Shown here in pieces: positions 45,914-57,193 of a DNA stretch of 64,000 nucleotides. The DNA lies in contig JAMKCH010012549.1 in assembly GCA_023653785.1 (NCBI GenBank), positions 27,913 to 91,912 on the forward strand. Direction: 5' to 3'. Made by a program: the position numbers and the translations under genes. The stretch's first letter is position 1. Each line of letters opens with the position of its first letter. The notes beneath the pieces were generated by a model. That model was not told the origin of the DNA. It searched no databases and was given only the letters and a program-made list of their open reading frames with translations. The stretch comes from Ophioderma brevispina (Eukaryota; Echinodermata; Ophiuroidea; Amphilepidida; Ophiodermatidae).

Positions 45914-47026
45914 CAGCCTGTCTCAAAAAAATTATAAATCAGAAACTTATTTTTTCAATATTATATCGCAACAACATTAGTAAGTCGTGTTCTACATTAA
46001 CATTTTAAAGAGAAAAGACCAGGGCTTGCCCAGCTATTTTTGTTTATCCCATTGCTTGTTTCAATCGAGAGATAAACCCAGTTTTTACTGAGAACACCAA
46101 ACAAACCGAGTTGGGGCCACTTTCTGGTTGAGTGAAAACCGGTGAATGAAAGAATAGTTTTAAACATAAGGTATTCACATTTGAACAGATATTGAAAATT
46201 CTTTAAAAAGGGATTAACTTCATAAAAGAACTCTAAAAATATTACGAAAACAGTTTACGTAATGGTGGAAGTTATGATCGACGTTGGCTTTAAGATAACG
46301 TGAATAACATTCGACATACTGTTTTTTGTTAGAAAATAACATGAGCGTACAGTTACAGTAACCTGGAGGAGAGAGTTGTTATGGTCTTGAGTATCATGAC
46401 ACGCAAATTCCTACCAAACCATTGATACTTGCTTCCTATTCAATTTTATTGACTTCAACAATTAATTAAAGTACACAAAAGATAGTGCAATATTTTAAAA
46501 ACCCAGGTTTTGGATTGGAAGTGTATATGTTTGGTCGCAAGTAATTCCTTCTGGCATGATTTTACAACAGTTACCAATTTTGTAATAAATCAAAGCTCCA
46601 TTTCATTGACGTACCATTAAATATTTGTATTGTGTATTATTTATGAAAAGAAGATATGTACCATTGAACTGATTATGTTGACTATTACAACTTTTGTCGA
46701 TAAAATTAGACTTCCTTTGTTTACTTTAATCTGTGTTTTGTTTCTGTTGTCAAGTTTGCAATCTTTTTGTGAGCTTCAAGACAGCAGCGCATACTGCGGC
46801 GAAACACCTGCCCATGCCAAAAGTTGCACAGAACTTCTGTTTTGTGTATCGCACTAATTGGATTATACCTCTTGATGACAAAACCAATACTATGAACACC
46901 ACCATTGGAAAGCCTGTTCTTGTTTCTTGTTAATATTATGCCCATGTAATAAGACTATTTTGAAATTTCATATTTAAGACCAAAACCAATTTTTTTCTGA
47001 TTTGTACACTTTTTTGAGACAGGCTG
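45914..47026. mobile_element. CAGCCTGTCTC TIR element, copy B (complete)
   Basis: Left end TA-CAGCCTGTCTCAAAAAAAT, right end ACTTTTTTGAGACAGGCTG-TA: terminal inverted repeats of about 30 bases flanked by TA on both sides, as in Tc1/mariner insertions. Length 1113 bases. A minus-strand frame at 46721-46945 contains AIHKTEVLCNFW and CCLEAHKKIANL, echoed in copy C on the plus strand as AIHKTDFVPLCM and CCLEAHKDCKL. No DDE transposase is visible, so it is either nonautonomous or encodes something unrecognised. Confidence 0.8.
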
Positions 47027-47074
47027 TATTAATCGTGTAAATCCGTTTGTCTATAAGATTTTTATCATAGTTAA

Positions 47075-48916
47075 TTTGTGTCTCCTATAAAATTGGAAAT
47101 CACAGCTTTGTAATGCAGGGTTTCACTAACCTTAGTTATACACCAACTGCCATAAAAGCTAGTAATCCATTAATGTATGGACAGAGCATAATTGCAGAGG
47201 AATATGGTAACTATACCCTAATCCGTGTATTTTTCATGTGTTTGAGAAAGTGAAAAGAAGGTGGAAAAAATGAAATTTTGTTTTACACGTCGGTCAGGTC
47301 TAGTCAAAACTATTTATTTCAAGTATATCATTTACATTCAACTACTTTGATGAAAGCTTTTATACAGCATCTTTTCACACCAATTTCACTAATTTAGTCC
47401 CATCAAAAACTGTAAATTCGACAAAGCGCTTGTTTTCGAGTGGACTTCTACCTGTAAGCCGGGTTTCCCAAACGAACCACGATTACAATTCTAAAAAAAT
47501 AATTCAACAGATTTTCATTTATTCCAAATAAGGTTTCGAGAGGAGAAGGGTGGACCGAGATAGATGTCCCTTTTATACGATGGGTAAAATTAACATGGTC
47601 AGTTGGTTATTTGTACTGCTCTGTTACGCTATAATGAGTATCCCTTTATATCTTATATTCCACTGTTCACATCCAACTGGGCATATAGGTTCCCGAAGTA
47701 TTTGTTAGTTTAAAAACCCATTGGCCGAATAGATAGCGGTCACGATTTATTTTGCGGTCTTCATTCTGAATAGCCGTCAACAATCAAAATACGCAATGAT
47801 CACCACCGACGTTTTACCGGGAAAACAAAACCAACCTGCATGGATTTAATCATTTCTGACATGCGAACATGGCTTTCCGTAACAGCGGAACAGCGGACTA
47901 TTGTTAAATGCAGACCACACACCTTTCTGTCCCAATGTACTTGCAAAATTACGTTATCTCTTTCAACTCTTCAAGGATATACTTCAATTAAAGAAGGCTT
48001 TTGTTTTTTGGGAATCCCCAAGGTTTTCAACTCACCGACCGATATGCAAGCACACGCTTGATACTGTATCCACCGTGTACCACTCCAAACTTTGACGGGA
48101 TTGTGACACTTGGTGCGCATTGAAGTAGGAGGATTTTTCCGAGTGCTTTTGCCTGTCTCCCAAAAGATAAGGCGGGCGTTCAAAAATATGCAAAATCACA
48201 CTTCAGTCATGTATATGTAAAAATATCCTCTCCACTTGCAGTTGATTCAACCATAACGTAGTCCTTTGCAGATAGCCCGCAGGGGGTATAGGTATAAACA
48301 CGAAGTCGTGAAACATCAGTCGACTATACTTAGACTCTTTTGCAATAGTATCCGAGAACGAACGTAAGATCACACTAAATACTCTATATTTTTCCCATGC
48401 AGGATTGAAAAAGGCTTTATGTCTAGACAAATGGGGTCAAATATAACTTAAAGTGTTTGACGGCAACAGGCGTACATTGCTCTCCAATCACATTTTGCTA
48501 GTAATTTAGATTATTTCTTCATGATGAAAGACCTAAAGGCTTTTTGGCTAGACAAATTGAGGTTAAATGTATAGTGTTTTGGTAATGACAGACTGATATT
48601 ACTGTAATCAAACCTTTTTAATCAAGATTGTATCTTAGTTATATAGCAACAGCGGTAATGTAAACACATCCAATACACATTTCTTCGGTGACAACAGCAA
48701 GGCAATTATTATTGCTCTTATCAATGGACATCGCAATACCAAGCGCCAATAGATTGACCTACAACTGATATAGTTCTCATCTGACCTAATTATTCTGCTA
48801 CCCAATTAAAGATACATTATGTAATTGCATTACCTTTTATATATAGATACATTATATCTCAGAAAGTTTATTCCAAAAATTTATGCTGATTTCGATCTTG
48901 AGTTTTGGTCTATCTT
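47075..48916. repeat. ~9-kb repeat unit, copy 3, left part
   Basis: 47080-47480 corresponds to the right end of copy 1 (35130-35440) and runs directly into 47530-48916, which corresponds to 27540-28855. It is interrupted at 48917 by an RTE-like LINE and resumes at about 52976. Confidence 0.75.
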
Positions 48917-49104
48917 CTTCTATCTAGCCTGTTTTTCTCCACTGCTGAAGGAATGCCTCCTCATCGATTTTCCATTTTAGTCTGTCCCGTATACCACTGT
49001 CGTACTCATTGATTTCATTCATCCATCTCCTGCCCGACATGCCTCTTCCTCTGGTATGTGCTCTAGGGGTCCAACTTATTACCTTTTTTGTCCATCTCAA
49101 TTCA

Positions 49105-49345
49105 ATTCAATTCAATTCAATTCAAAATAATTTATTAACAATCGGCCTCACTTTTCACATACAACTGATCACAAAGCAGTAATTCATATTAATATAACAG
49201 GAATACAAAATAAATTATATAAATTGAGTTGAAATACAAATACAATATTACACTGACTGAATAGAAACCACAATTATATATATTTATATGTCAATAAAAA
49301 TAATAATATTAAGCTTAGACAGGTCATATTAAAGATAAAACTGCA
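49105..49345 (-). mobile_element. LINE 3' end with (TTGAA)n tail
   Basis: On the minus strand GTTAATAAATTATT is followed by five to six TTGAA repeats, the form of 3' end seen in several Jockey/CR1/L2-group and RTE elements. It splits the host LINE near its 3' end. Boundaries are approximate and no coding part remains. Confidence 0.5.
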
Positions 49346-50167
49346 ATATTGACACCTGTCATTCCCCCTTGCTAGATGACCAATCCACCTCAGCTTCTTT
49401 GTTTTTATATACTTCCTGAATTATATCCCGCACTTCTGTTCTTTTTCCTCAATTTTTGGTCAGTGACTTTGTCCCTCTTTGTAACAGCGATCAAGACTCT
49501 TTCCATAGCCCTCTAAGTAACTCGAATCTTTCATTCCATTCATTTCATATTGGTTGTGGTCAATGTTTCTGGCCATATGAGAGCACTGGAATAATGCACT
49601 GGTTAAAAACATGCTTCTTTAGTGTAAGTGGTTGCTCCTCATCCCGAAAAATGAAATTGAGCTTGCCAAATTTCACCAGCTGAATCCTTCATACACGGTG
49701 TCCCAGAATGATTAGTACCCAAACAATCTAGAATATAATAATTTTTTAAAATAATAAAATGGATGATATGGGGTTTTTTGCTGCAACCATCAACTTAGGC
49801 ATACTTTAAAATTTCAAAAGTATTTTAGATCATAAAAATCGGGCTATCTAAAGTGTAGAAACAGTCCAACGTGTCAGAGGTGGTGATTTCCTGTCTACGG
49901 AACACAGTGCTAAAATAGTGTAAATAACTTGTGTAAAAGGAACAAACAATATTTAGTTCTCTCTTTTTCTTTCAACATTTTGTTCCCCTCTTAGCAACTG
50001 TAAAAGCTGTAAGTTTAACTCATAGTTGGTCATGCTTTGTTACACATGAAACACATGCTTATCTTGGATTTTGGAGGGAGTTTTGAAATTGCTAATGATG
50101 TTTGTACCTGTTAGCTATTGTAGGCAAATTCAATGATTACATTGGTAGAGATTGAGGACCTAACAAA

Positions 50168-50443
50168 ATGGCTCGCCACTTTACTGTGCAGCAGAGGTCT
50201 TTCATTGCAAAAAGCTACTGGGAGACCAAAAGTTACTTAGAAGTTAAGAGACGATTTGCTGCGAGATTCCCTAGAGAGCGCCGAGTCCCTTCTAAATGTG
50301 CCATTGCCTACAATGTGAGAAAGTTAGATCGCCATGGTATGGTCAGAAACCGTCACTCTGAAGGTTGTGGTACTAGAAAAACCGCCAGAACAAGAGCAAA
50401 CATCGCTGCAGTCCAGCTGACAATTCTTTTCAGATACAAATAA
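50168..50443 (+). pseudogene. Mariner-like transposase, N-terminal helix-turn-helix only
   Basis: 91 codons: MARHFTVQQRSFIAKSYWET, KSYLEVKRRFAARFPRERRV, then a second helix-turn-helix-like part with NVRKLDRHGMVRN and TRANIAAVQ, ending in unrelated residues and a stop. This is the DUF4817-type N-terminal domain that binds terminal repeats in a branch of mariner transposases. The catalytic DDE/D domain is missing, so the element cannot move by itself, though the remaining domain could in principle still bind element ends. Confidence 0.8.
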
Positions 50444-50518
50444 TTTTATGTTAATGAATCAATTATTTATCATGTTTGTTATTGATAGCAGCATTTATTT
50501 ATTTTGAAGAAGCAGAAG

Positions 50519-50702
50519 CAGTGGCGGATTTAAGGAAAAGGGCCCTGTCAGCAGCTTAAGGTGGGGCCCCCCTTTAGCGTCAAGAAGCAACGCAATATCG
50601 CACTTTAGTGCAACTAAGGTGTGTCAGAGGGGCCCTGAGAGCAATATTTTAGGGGGCCCTGTCAGCAGCTGCTGACAATGCTGACTCTTAAATCCGCCAC
50701 TG
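50519..50702. mobile_element. hAT-type MITE, 184 bp, nested in the mariner element
   Basis: Ends CAGTGGCGGATTTAAG and CTTAAATCCGCCACTG, the classical hAT terminal form, flanked by a perfect 8-bp duplication AGCAGAAG at 50511-50518 and 50703-50710. GC-rich interior with repeated GGGCCCTGTCAGCAGCT blocks. No coding capacity. Confidence 0.95.
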
Positions 50703-51011
50703 AGCAGAAGCCTGAAGACCAATAAATTACTTTTACTCCGATGTTTGTGCCAAGGTATTGTTTTCTTGTCTGCCTGCAGATAATCCTTTTTTTTTCACTT
50801 TGCCAAAAGTACGAAATCACCATGTCTGCAAAGTTGTTACGTATCATAGGTTTGCAAAGCCCGATTTTCAAGATCTAAAATTCTTCCGCAAGCTGAAATT
50901 ATGCCAAATCTAATTTATATACCAGATAACCCAATATCATTTGTTTTCATGGCCAAAAAAAATAATAATTTTGGATATTTTTGGGTACTAATCATTCTGG
51001 GACACCCTGTA

Positions 51012-51728
51012 GAGGAGGAGCAGAATATCATAGGGGCCTTATTTAATGAGTTCGTTTACCTCCCACTACAGAAAAGGTTTGACACATTTGGTAGTTAGTA
51101 TGGACCCTCTACATCAATGCTAGGTAGGTAGTACTCTCAAATTGTGGTATCACTTTTTCAATAGGGGGCAATTTAAGTTTACACAGGGGTCAAATTTTTA
51201 AAATGCCCCAATCCTGTTGAAATGCATGCCATATTGTCCATCTAATCGTAAGGATTCCAAAAATGTATTGTTTGTACCACCTACGACCATTGGTTTGGGA
51301 GTTATAGTGTAAAAATGACAAAAATGGTAAAAAAGGTCAATCTCAATTTGTACAGGGGTCAACATTAAAAGTTACTCTGATTATATTTTAAATACTTGCA
51401 AATTATTGCCTGAGGTAAGAGGACTCCTAAAAAGTATAGTTTTGATTATGTTAAATGTTTACTTACGGAGATAAGGGTCAAAGAAGGTCAACACCAATTG
51501 GATTATGTTGCCCTATGACCTATTTGTCCCATAACATGGTAACTATGCATTGCAGATGGTACAAACTATTCATTATTTTGACACATTAAGCTAGATGAAC
51601 AACTTTGGAGCAACTTCTGATTTTGACCCCTGTACAAATAGAAATTGACTTTTTTTACCATTTTAGCCAAACCTTTTCTGTAGTGAAGGGTAAACGATGA
51701 TGTTTGACCTGGGTCTCAGCTCCTCCTC
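51012..51728. mobile_element. TA-flanked inverted-repeat element abutting the mariner
   Basis: Left GAGGAGGAGC and, further in, CACTACAGAAAAGGTTTG; right CAAACCTTTTCTGTAGTG and GCTCCTCCTC. TA lies on each side (51010-51011 and 51729-51730), and the left TA is also the right target duplication of the mariner element. The interior has GTTTGTAC/GTACAAA and CAGGGGTCAA repeats shared with 10065-10400. No coding capacity. Confidence 0.75.
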
Positions 51729-53294
51729 TATCAGTTCACTTCTCCTGCTGTTTCATTTTCCATTGATATCTGTTTACCCAAATATATATAGCATTCCACC
51801 CTTTCTATAACACTCCCTTGAACTGTGATAGTTTGGTCTTTGAGTCTGCTACTCATCATTACTTTTGTCTTCTTGGTGTTCATTGCGAGTCCCACCTTTT
51901 TGCTTTCTTCTCTTATATAGTTCACAAATCATTGTCTGCAGTTCCTGAGGATTATGACTGAGAAGTAGGAAGTCATCTGCAAACCTGAGATGTGTAAGGT
52001 GTTATCCTGGTGTCTTCCCTTTTCATTTTATCTAGAGCTCTCTCAACTTCATCTCTTTAAATAGGTGGGCATCATTGGCTTCCTTGCTCCAGTCTTCATT
52101 CTTTCCCCAGTCTGATTGATCTGTGCTGTAAAGTCCTCTGTAAAAATCCTCAAAGGTTTCTGATTTTTTTATTTTGTAACTTCAGACCCATCTTAGTTAT
52201 CAGCGATGACATAAGCTTTCTTCCTTTAGCTTCCTGTTGATGACCTTTGGTTCTTTATGACTTTGCAGTACTTATTGTACCATCCTAGTTCTGGCCTTCT
52301 TTTTCCGCCTTCGTCTCATCTTACCAATTGCTTTGTTCAGTTCTGTGTATTCAATCTGGTTACGTTTTGATTTTTGTCTGAAGGGCTTGAGAGTTTTCCT
52401 TTTCTCATTCAATCTAGAGACCTCTTCTTTTTCCTTATCTGGGTTGTTCCCTTTTATCTGCTGACCCTTTGATAGTTTCTCTGCTTCCTCTATAACTGTT
52501 GTGGTTATATGTTCATATAGTGTGTCTACTGGTTGATCCTCCACTAGATGATGTAGTGCTGCAAACATATTGTGCAGTTCAAGTTGGAACTGTTGCCGCT
52601 TCTAGAAAAGCAATTCAAGATCTATACGTCTTTTCCTAGTCTTTTGAACCATTATTATCCTTTCCATCGTCTTATTGATTGTTACTTTGGCTCTGAGAAA
52701 TCGGTGATCACTGCCTGCGTCAACTGTTGGCAATGTTGCCACATCCCTCAGAATTCTTGCGTTGGTCACAAATTATGTAGTTGATCATGTTGTGACTTGA
52801 TGTATTTGGGATTTCCCATGTCCAGTAGAGTTTTGAAGAATGCATTGCCAATTACCAGGTTGTTGCCTGAAACAAATTCCAGCAGTCTTTCTCCCCTCTC
52901 ATTTCTACCTCCTATACCATATGGGCCGATACCACTCTCCTCCTCATTCTTCCTCAGTCACACCTTTGCATTAAAGGTTTTTGTGATATGAACAAATTTT
53001 GTATCGTTTTTGTCCCTTTGGCCGCGGTGCTGTAATTTATGTCCGTTTATGCATATAAATTTGTTACAGAGATGATCAAATTTGCACGTCATATTAGGCC
53101 ACGTACGTGCGGATCAGAAGATACAAAAGTCTCAACTTTTTTTAAATAAGTGGGACGAGGCTATGGATCACGAAATACCCCTTTATTGTCCCAATACAAA
53201 CCCATCAAACCTCGCTTTCTTCATTCTATCCTCTGAAACCTCTTCTTACATGGTCAAGAAAGGTATTTATTATTTATTTCCAAATATTGTAAGC

Positions 53295-53405
53295 GCTTCC
53301 CCTAACTGTGACCATCTCTAACCCTAACTACGTCTAGCCCTAACTATTACTCTAACCCAAACCTAACCCTAACCTAACCCAACCCTAACCCTATCTTTAA
53401 CTCTA
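53295..53405. repeat. Interstitial telomere-like repeats (CCCTAA)n, degenerate
   Basis: About fifteen CCCTAA/TAACCC-type units, several with one or two changes (TCTAACC, CCCAAACC, ACCTAACC). The best-preserved stretch is near 53360-53390. This is the animal telomeric hexamer in the C-rich orientation. Confidence 0.8.
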
Positions 53406-54420
53406 TCCAGAATCAACAATAATAATAAAAATTTTCAAATTGTTATATATCAAAGACAATATCGGGCCTACGAAAGATTTTTTTTTGGGGGGGGGGACTC
53501 GAAAAAAGTTTCGTTGAAACCTCTTGTGTGTGTGAGTGTTTAATTCCGTAACCCCCTAATATGTCCTTTCATGGACGTTTTGAACATATCTTCATCAATA
53601 AAAAAAAGGACTTAAGTTGTCAAAAATATCTCTAAATTTTGGAACTTCTGTATCAAAAGCTTCAGCAAAGGTGGGATTTTTTGCCTCTTTGTGGAATTTT
53701 GGGCACACCCCGCAACCCGCTGCGGACGGGTGGGCAATATAAACTACTTAAATGCCCATGAGAGAATAGACTTTGTAATATTTTAGTCTTTTTGAGGTAT
53801 ATTCCTGAACTTTGTCACATGGGGGGCCCCCTTAGCCATTGAAAAGAAAAAGAAGCCAGAGGAGCTATTTTAAGAATCCCTAAAAAAATTATCATGTACA
53901 TTGGCAAATTACGAACAATTTTAAGTGATATTTTAAACGCACTTTGCAGATAGGTCTATTTTATGCTTAATCTTACGTTATAAGGCCGTGTGTGTGTGTC
54001 GCGGTGTATACTGGACGTGTGTAGTGAATGGGCTGATGGTGTGGTGTGGTGTGGGTGGGCTGGGTGGGTGGGTTGCAAGTTGTTGGTGTGGGTGGGTAAA
54101 ACAAAAAATGGACAGGATGTGCGTATTCCTTAAAAGAATATACAACTTCCCGAAGGACATATAATCCCATTTAAACAAAATGATTGAACCCCCAAGGCAC
54201 TCACACATGAAATTAATGAGCATGCTTTTTCATTGCTACCCCCCCACCGGGATGTTACCTTTCTAAACTGTTTTTTTTTGTGTTGCTGTGTGGTTCAGAC
54301 TAGTTGGCGTTGGTGTGTCAGTTTCACAGAATACCAGTTTAAGGATACTAAGTATCACGCCTTTGTTTGTATTGTATGGTGTTTTTAATAGAATTCTGAA
54401 ATAAATTAAGAAAATCAAGC
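53406..54420. other. Gap, simple repeats only
   Basis: No recognisable gene. Contains a run of G near 53488 and a GT/GGGT-rich stretch at about 53985-54100. Confidence 0.45.
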
Positions 54421-54987
54421 TTGCCATCCACCTGGGTGCCATCACCTGGCATTAACAAACTTATGGAGAAGAGAAGCATTCCGCCTATACGAACAGCTTT
54501 TACCGATATCCCACTCCACAATCGCTGGAGATTAGTATCGCTTTGTAGGTTGGCCAAAGCAAATGACAAAATCCAGATTATCAGGTTTTTTATCAGATTA
54601 AAGATGACTTTTCATGGAATATAAAAGGAAACAGTTAAGCATCTCGCTGTACGTTAAAGGTCCCAGGAAATGAGATGAATAAACCTAGCAATCTTTTAGG
54701 GCATTCCCCATTCCAATAAACGGGCAACAAAACAAAAGAATTACACTACCATGACATTCATGAGTGACAATATGATTTCAGTCGTGCCAGCGTAGATTCA
54801 CACCGTCACCTGGAATTTTCGCACGTCGGAGATTCTGGGCCCCCCGAATATGCTCCAGGACCATTGCAGTCTTATTATCCTCATTAAGGACGCTATTCAA
54901 TATTTTTCTACTTAATCCACAACTCTGAGTTTTTTATGGAAGTTTCAATCTCGAAACTCCAAAATACAAAATCAAATCATAAATAAA

Positions 54988-55075
54988 TTTTGTTCCTGGA
55001 GGGGGAATCGAACCCACGACCTTTAAGATAACAGGACGAGCGGCCACAAAACACACGACGCAATCCGAGCCGGCA
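54988..55075 (-). tRNA. tRNA-like fragment or SINE head (weak)
   Basis: The minus strand contains GGTTCGATTCC (perfect B box) in a T-arm-like context GTGGG/CCCCC, preceded by CTGTTATCTTAAAGG and GGCCGCTCGTC, and followed by a 3' acceptor-like CTCCAGGAAC. The 5' acceptor strand and a good A box are not found. Probably a tRNA-derived repeat. Confidence 0.4.
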
Positions 55076-55450
55076 GGGGGGGGGACGTACTTTCTTTTGT
55101 AATAATTTCAATATAAACAGATAAAACGGAAAATTAAAAATATAAGCGCACAACATAATTAATGAATAGCGCCCCGATAGACGAGTTGAAACTATATGCC
55201 ACGGAGCATGATTTCGGGCCAAATCTCCAAGCATCGGAATTTGCTATTACTCTCTGAAAAATGTCAATAGTCACTATGATTGGTCATTCACACCAACCAA
55301 ATATTGAATGCGTTCCAATTCTATTGCATTTCCTGGAACCTTAATAAAAAATCCAGACAAAGTTATCCAAATGCGTCAAAACCGAGGCATTTGCTATTGA
55401 AGTTGGTATTACAATCTTGGCGAATATTTTTGTTTTCTGAAATAACCCTC

Positions 55451-57140
55451 GTCGTTACCGTGGTGTGGTTGGGGGGGGTGCTCCATTGCGCGAAAAAAAG
55501 GCCAAAACTTTCATTAAAAAGCTGATTGGTAATCGTTCTCTGGTCACATTACGAAAACATGTGAACGTAGTACTTCAACGGGGTTAGTGAATACCGTCCA
55601 ACGTCGATGGGTAAGGGGATGGGGGTAATGCCACCCAAGGGGTGTTTCATGGTTACATTTAAAAAAATATTATGCACAAGTATGGCTCTAAAACGCTGTT
55701 GTTATGTAAAAAACTAGTACCAAGTTGCCTATTAGAGCTGAAAAAACCGCATGAAATCCATATTTCCTACCATTTCAGAGCAAATTTGGAATTTTCGCCT
55801 ATTTTTAAATTTGTCAATTTTGCGCGCTCCTGGGTGGTTATGACGTCATTTTGACGCCTTCTAAGGTTATGTTTGTAATTATTTGGTATCAATGGAAGGA
55901 GGAGGACCAATTAGAATATCCAGTGGTATCAAAACCATAAGCATCAGGTGCCTATATGAAACTTGTTACGGTATCAGATGTGTTTCTGTCCACTGTTTTC
56001 CAAATACTCAATCAATGGATCAATCGAGGCGATGAAAGATAAACGTATAATATAAACACAATAACAACAACAAACAAATTTAGAACAACAACAAACAAAA
56101 TAATAAAAATAATCATTCATCATATCATGCTAACTAGTGCTGGAAAAAAAAGGGGGAAAGGTTTATAAAGAGAGCTCTTTTTGTATTGCAGCTCATTTGA
56201 TAAATAATATTCATATCTTGACGGAGAGTAAACGCAAAACAAATCTATGACTTAAGGGGGACCCAGCCATTTCGCTTTAAGGCCAACTTTGGTGAATAAC
56301 AAAAAGATAAGTTTACCCCTATAGTCAGCCTCACAGACCCTCACCAACTGGGAAAGTGTGTTCACTTTATGTTTGAAGTTTGATTTTAGGGTAAAAATTT
56401 TCCGAGACCACGTTTCCGGACGCCGTCGTTAATTGAAAAAGAAAGGGCCCACAAGTGCCCTTCCGGGGGTGCTCTCATTTTGGGGTCAAAAACAAATTCA
56501 TAATAAACTATAATGGCCCTATTCTCTAATTTTGTTTCTAATATTACATTTTCGGGCATGAGACTGGAAAAAAAGGAACGGAGGACCAGGAACATTTGAT
56601 TGGACAACTTTTTAAAAATCCAAAAGGCTGCTTTTGCCAAAAAAAATTCAAAAGGCGCCCCCCAAAATGTCCCCCTATTCAATATTATAATCATATATGA
56701 TCACTTTTCCCACAATTTGATTAATCAGAGTTTCTATTTTGGCTTTTTGGGATGTGAAACAAAATCAATCACTGACGCCTTTTCAATATTCAAAAATATT
56801 GATGTATTGACACACACACACTCTCTCTCCTCTCTCTCTGCGCTCGCTCCTCTCGTCTCTCTCTCTCACACACACACACACACATACCGCCAAACAGCTA
56901 CATTGTGGGTATATTTTTCTTCATTGTGGATGTCAAAGGTTATTTAAAAAAAAAAAAAAAACGTGTAGCAATAATTGAGGGGAGGAAGTATTTTTTTACA
57001 ATATTGTTTACACTCAAGTATCATTTTAGACTGTTTTAAAGCAACTCCTAGTGGGGGGTACCCCCACTATGCCCCCACTAGGCAAAAATACGCCCAAAAT
57101 GGAACTTTATACTTGCCCACAATATATGCCTGGAAAGTTC

Positions 57141-57172
<32 letters not shown>

Positions 57173-57185
57173 ATACAAAACAGTA
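55451..57185. other. Gap with CA/CT microsatellites
   Basis: No recognisable gene. Simple repeats: (CA)n/(CT)n at about 56811-56884 and (CA)n at about 57140-57175. A 102-codon minus-strand frame (56386-56694) and a 115-codon plus-strand frame (56600-56947) overlap and show no domain. Confidence 0.45.
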
Positions 57186-57193
57186 TTAGAAAT

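Larger units (their letters stand above)
49694..51009 (+). mobile_element. Mariner-type element, internally deleted
   Basis: Ends TA-CACGGTGTCCCAGAATGATT and AATCATTCTGGGACACCCTG-TA. The inverted repeats extend through TTAGTACCCAAA. TA flanks at 49692-49693 and 51010-51011 are the target duplication of Tc1/mariner transposition. Only the N-terminal DNA-binding domain of the transposase survives. It carries a 184-bp hAT MITE. Confidence 0.9.
48917..52974 (-). mobile_element. RTE-like LINE inserted in repeat copy 3, itself multiply interrupted
   Basis: Minus-strand element whose 5' end is lost near 52974 and whose 3' tail (AGATAGAAGAAGATAGAC) lies at 48917-48935. The flanks GTTTTGGT and GTTTTTGT could be a target duplication. 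Without its insertions it would be about 1.9 kb. Interruptions: a LINE 3' fragment at about 49105-49345, a mariner derivative at 49694-51009 with a nested hAT MITE, and a TA-flanked TIR element at 51012-51728. Confidence 0.8.
49346..52974 (-). pseudogene. Endonuclease-reverse transcriptase (RTE-like) of the interrupted LINE
   Basis: From the N-terminal side: endonuclease GPYGIGGRNERGERLLEFVS and GNNLVIGNAFFKTLLDMGNP (about 52930-52800); charged connector LNEKRKTLKPFRQKS (about 52410-52365); palm motif LRFADDFLLLSHNPQELQTM with FADD intact (about 52000-51930); MNYIREESKKVGLAMNTKKT and YIYLGKQISMENETAGEVN (51925-51731). The frame then continues after both DNA elements as RIQLVKFGKLNFIFRDEEQ and LKKHVFNQCIIPVLSYGQKH (49690-49560), with a C-terminus near 49500. 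Much of the RT fingers region is deleted. Confidence 0.75.
52976..55450. repeat. ~9-kb repeat unit, copy 3, right part (diverged, interrupted)
   Basis: 52980-53060 matches 28850-28915 (TTGGCCGCGGTGCTGTAATT against TTGGCCGCTGTGCTCTAATT). 54440-54655 matches 28945-29205 (CACTCCACAATCGC, ATCAGATTAAAGATGACTTT, AGTTAAGCATCTCGCTG). 55335-55440 matches 29212-29310. Unrelated DNA lies between these islands (53090-54420 and 54660-55330). Confidence 0.6.

Noticed and set aside
56386..56947. Overlapping 102- and 115-codon frames
   Set aside because: They overlap on opposite strands, run into CA/CT microsatellite and show no domain.
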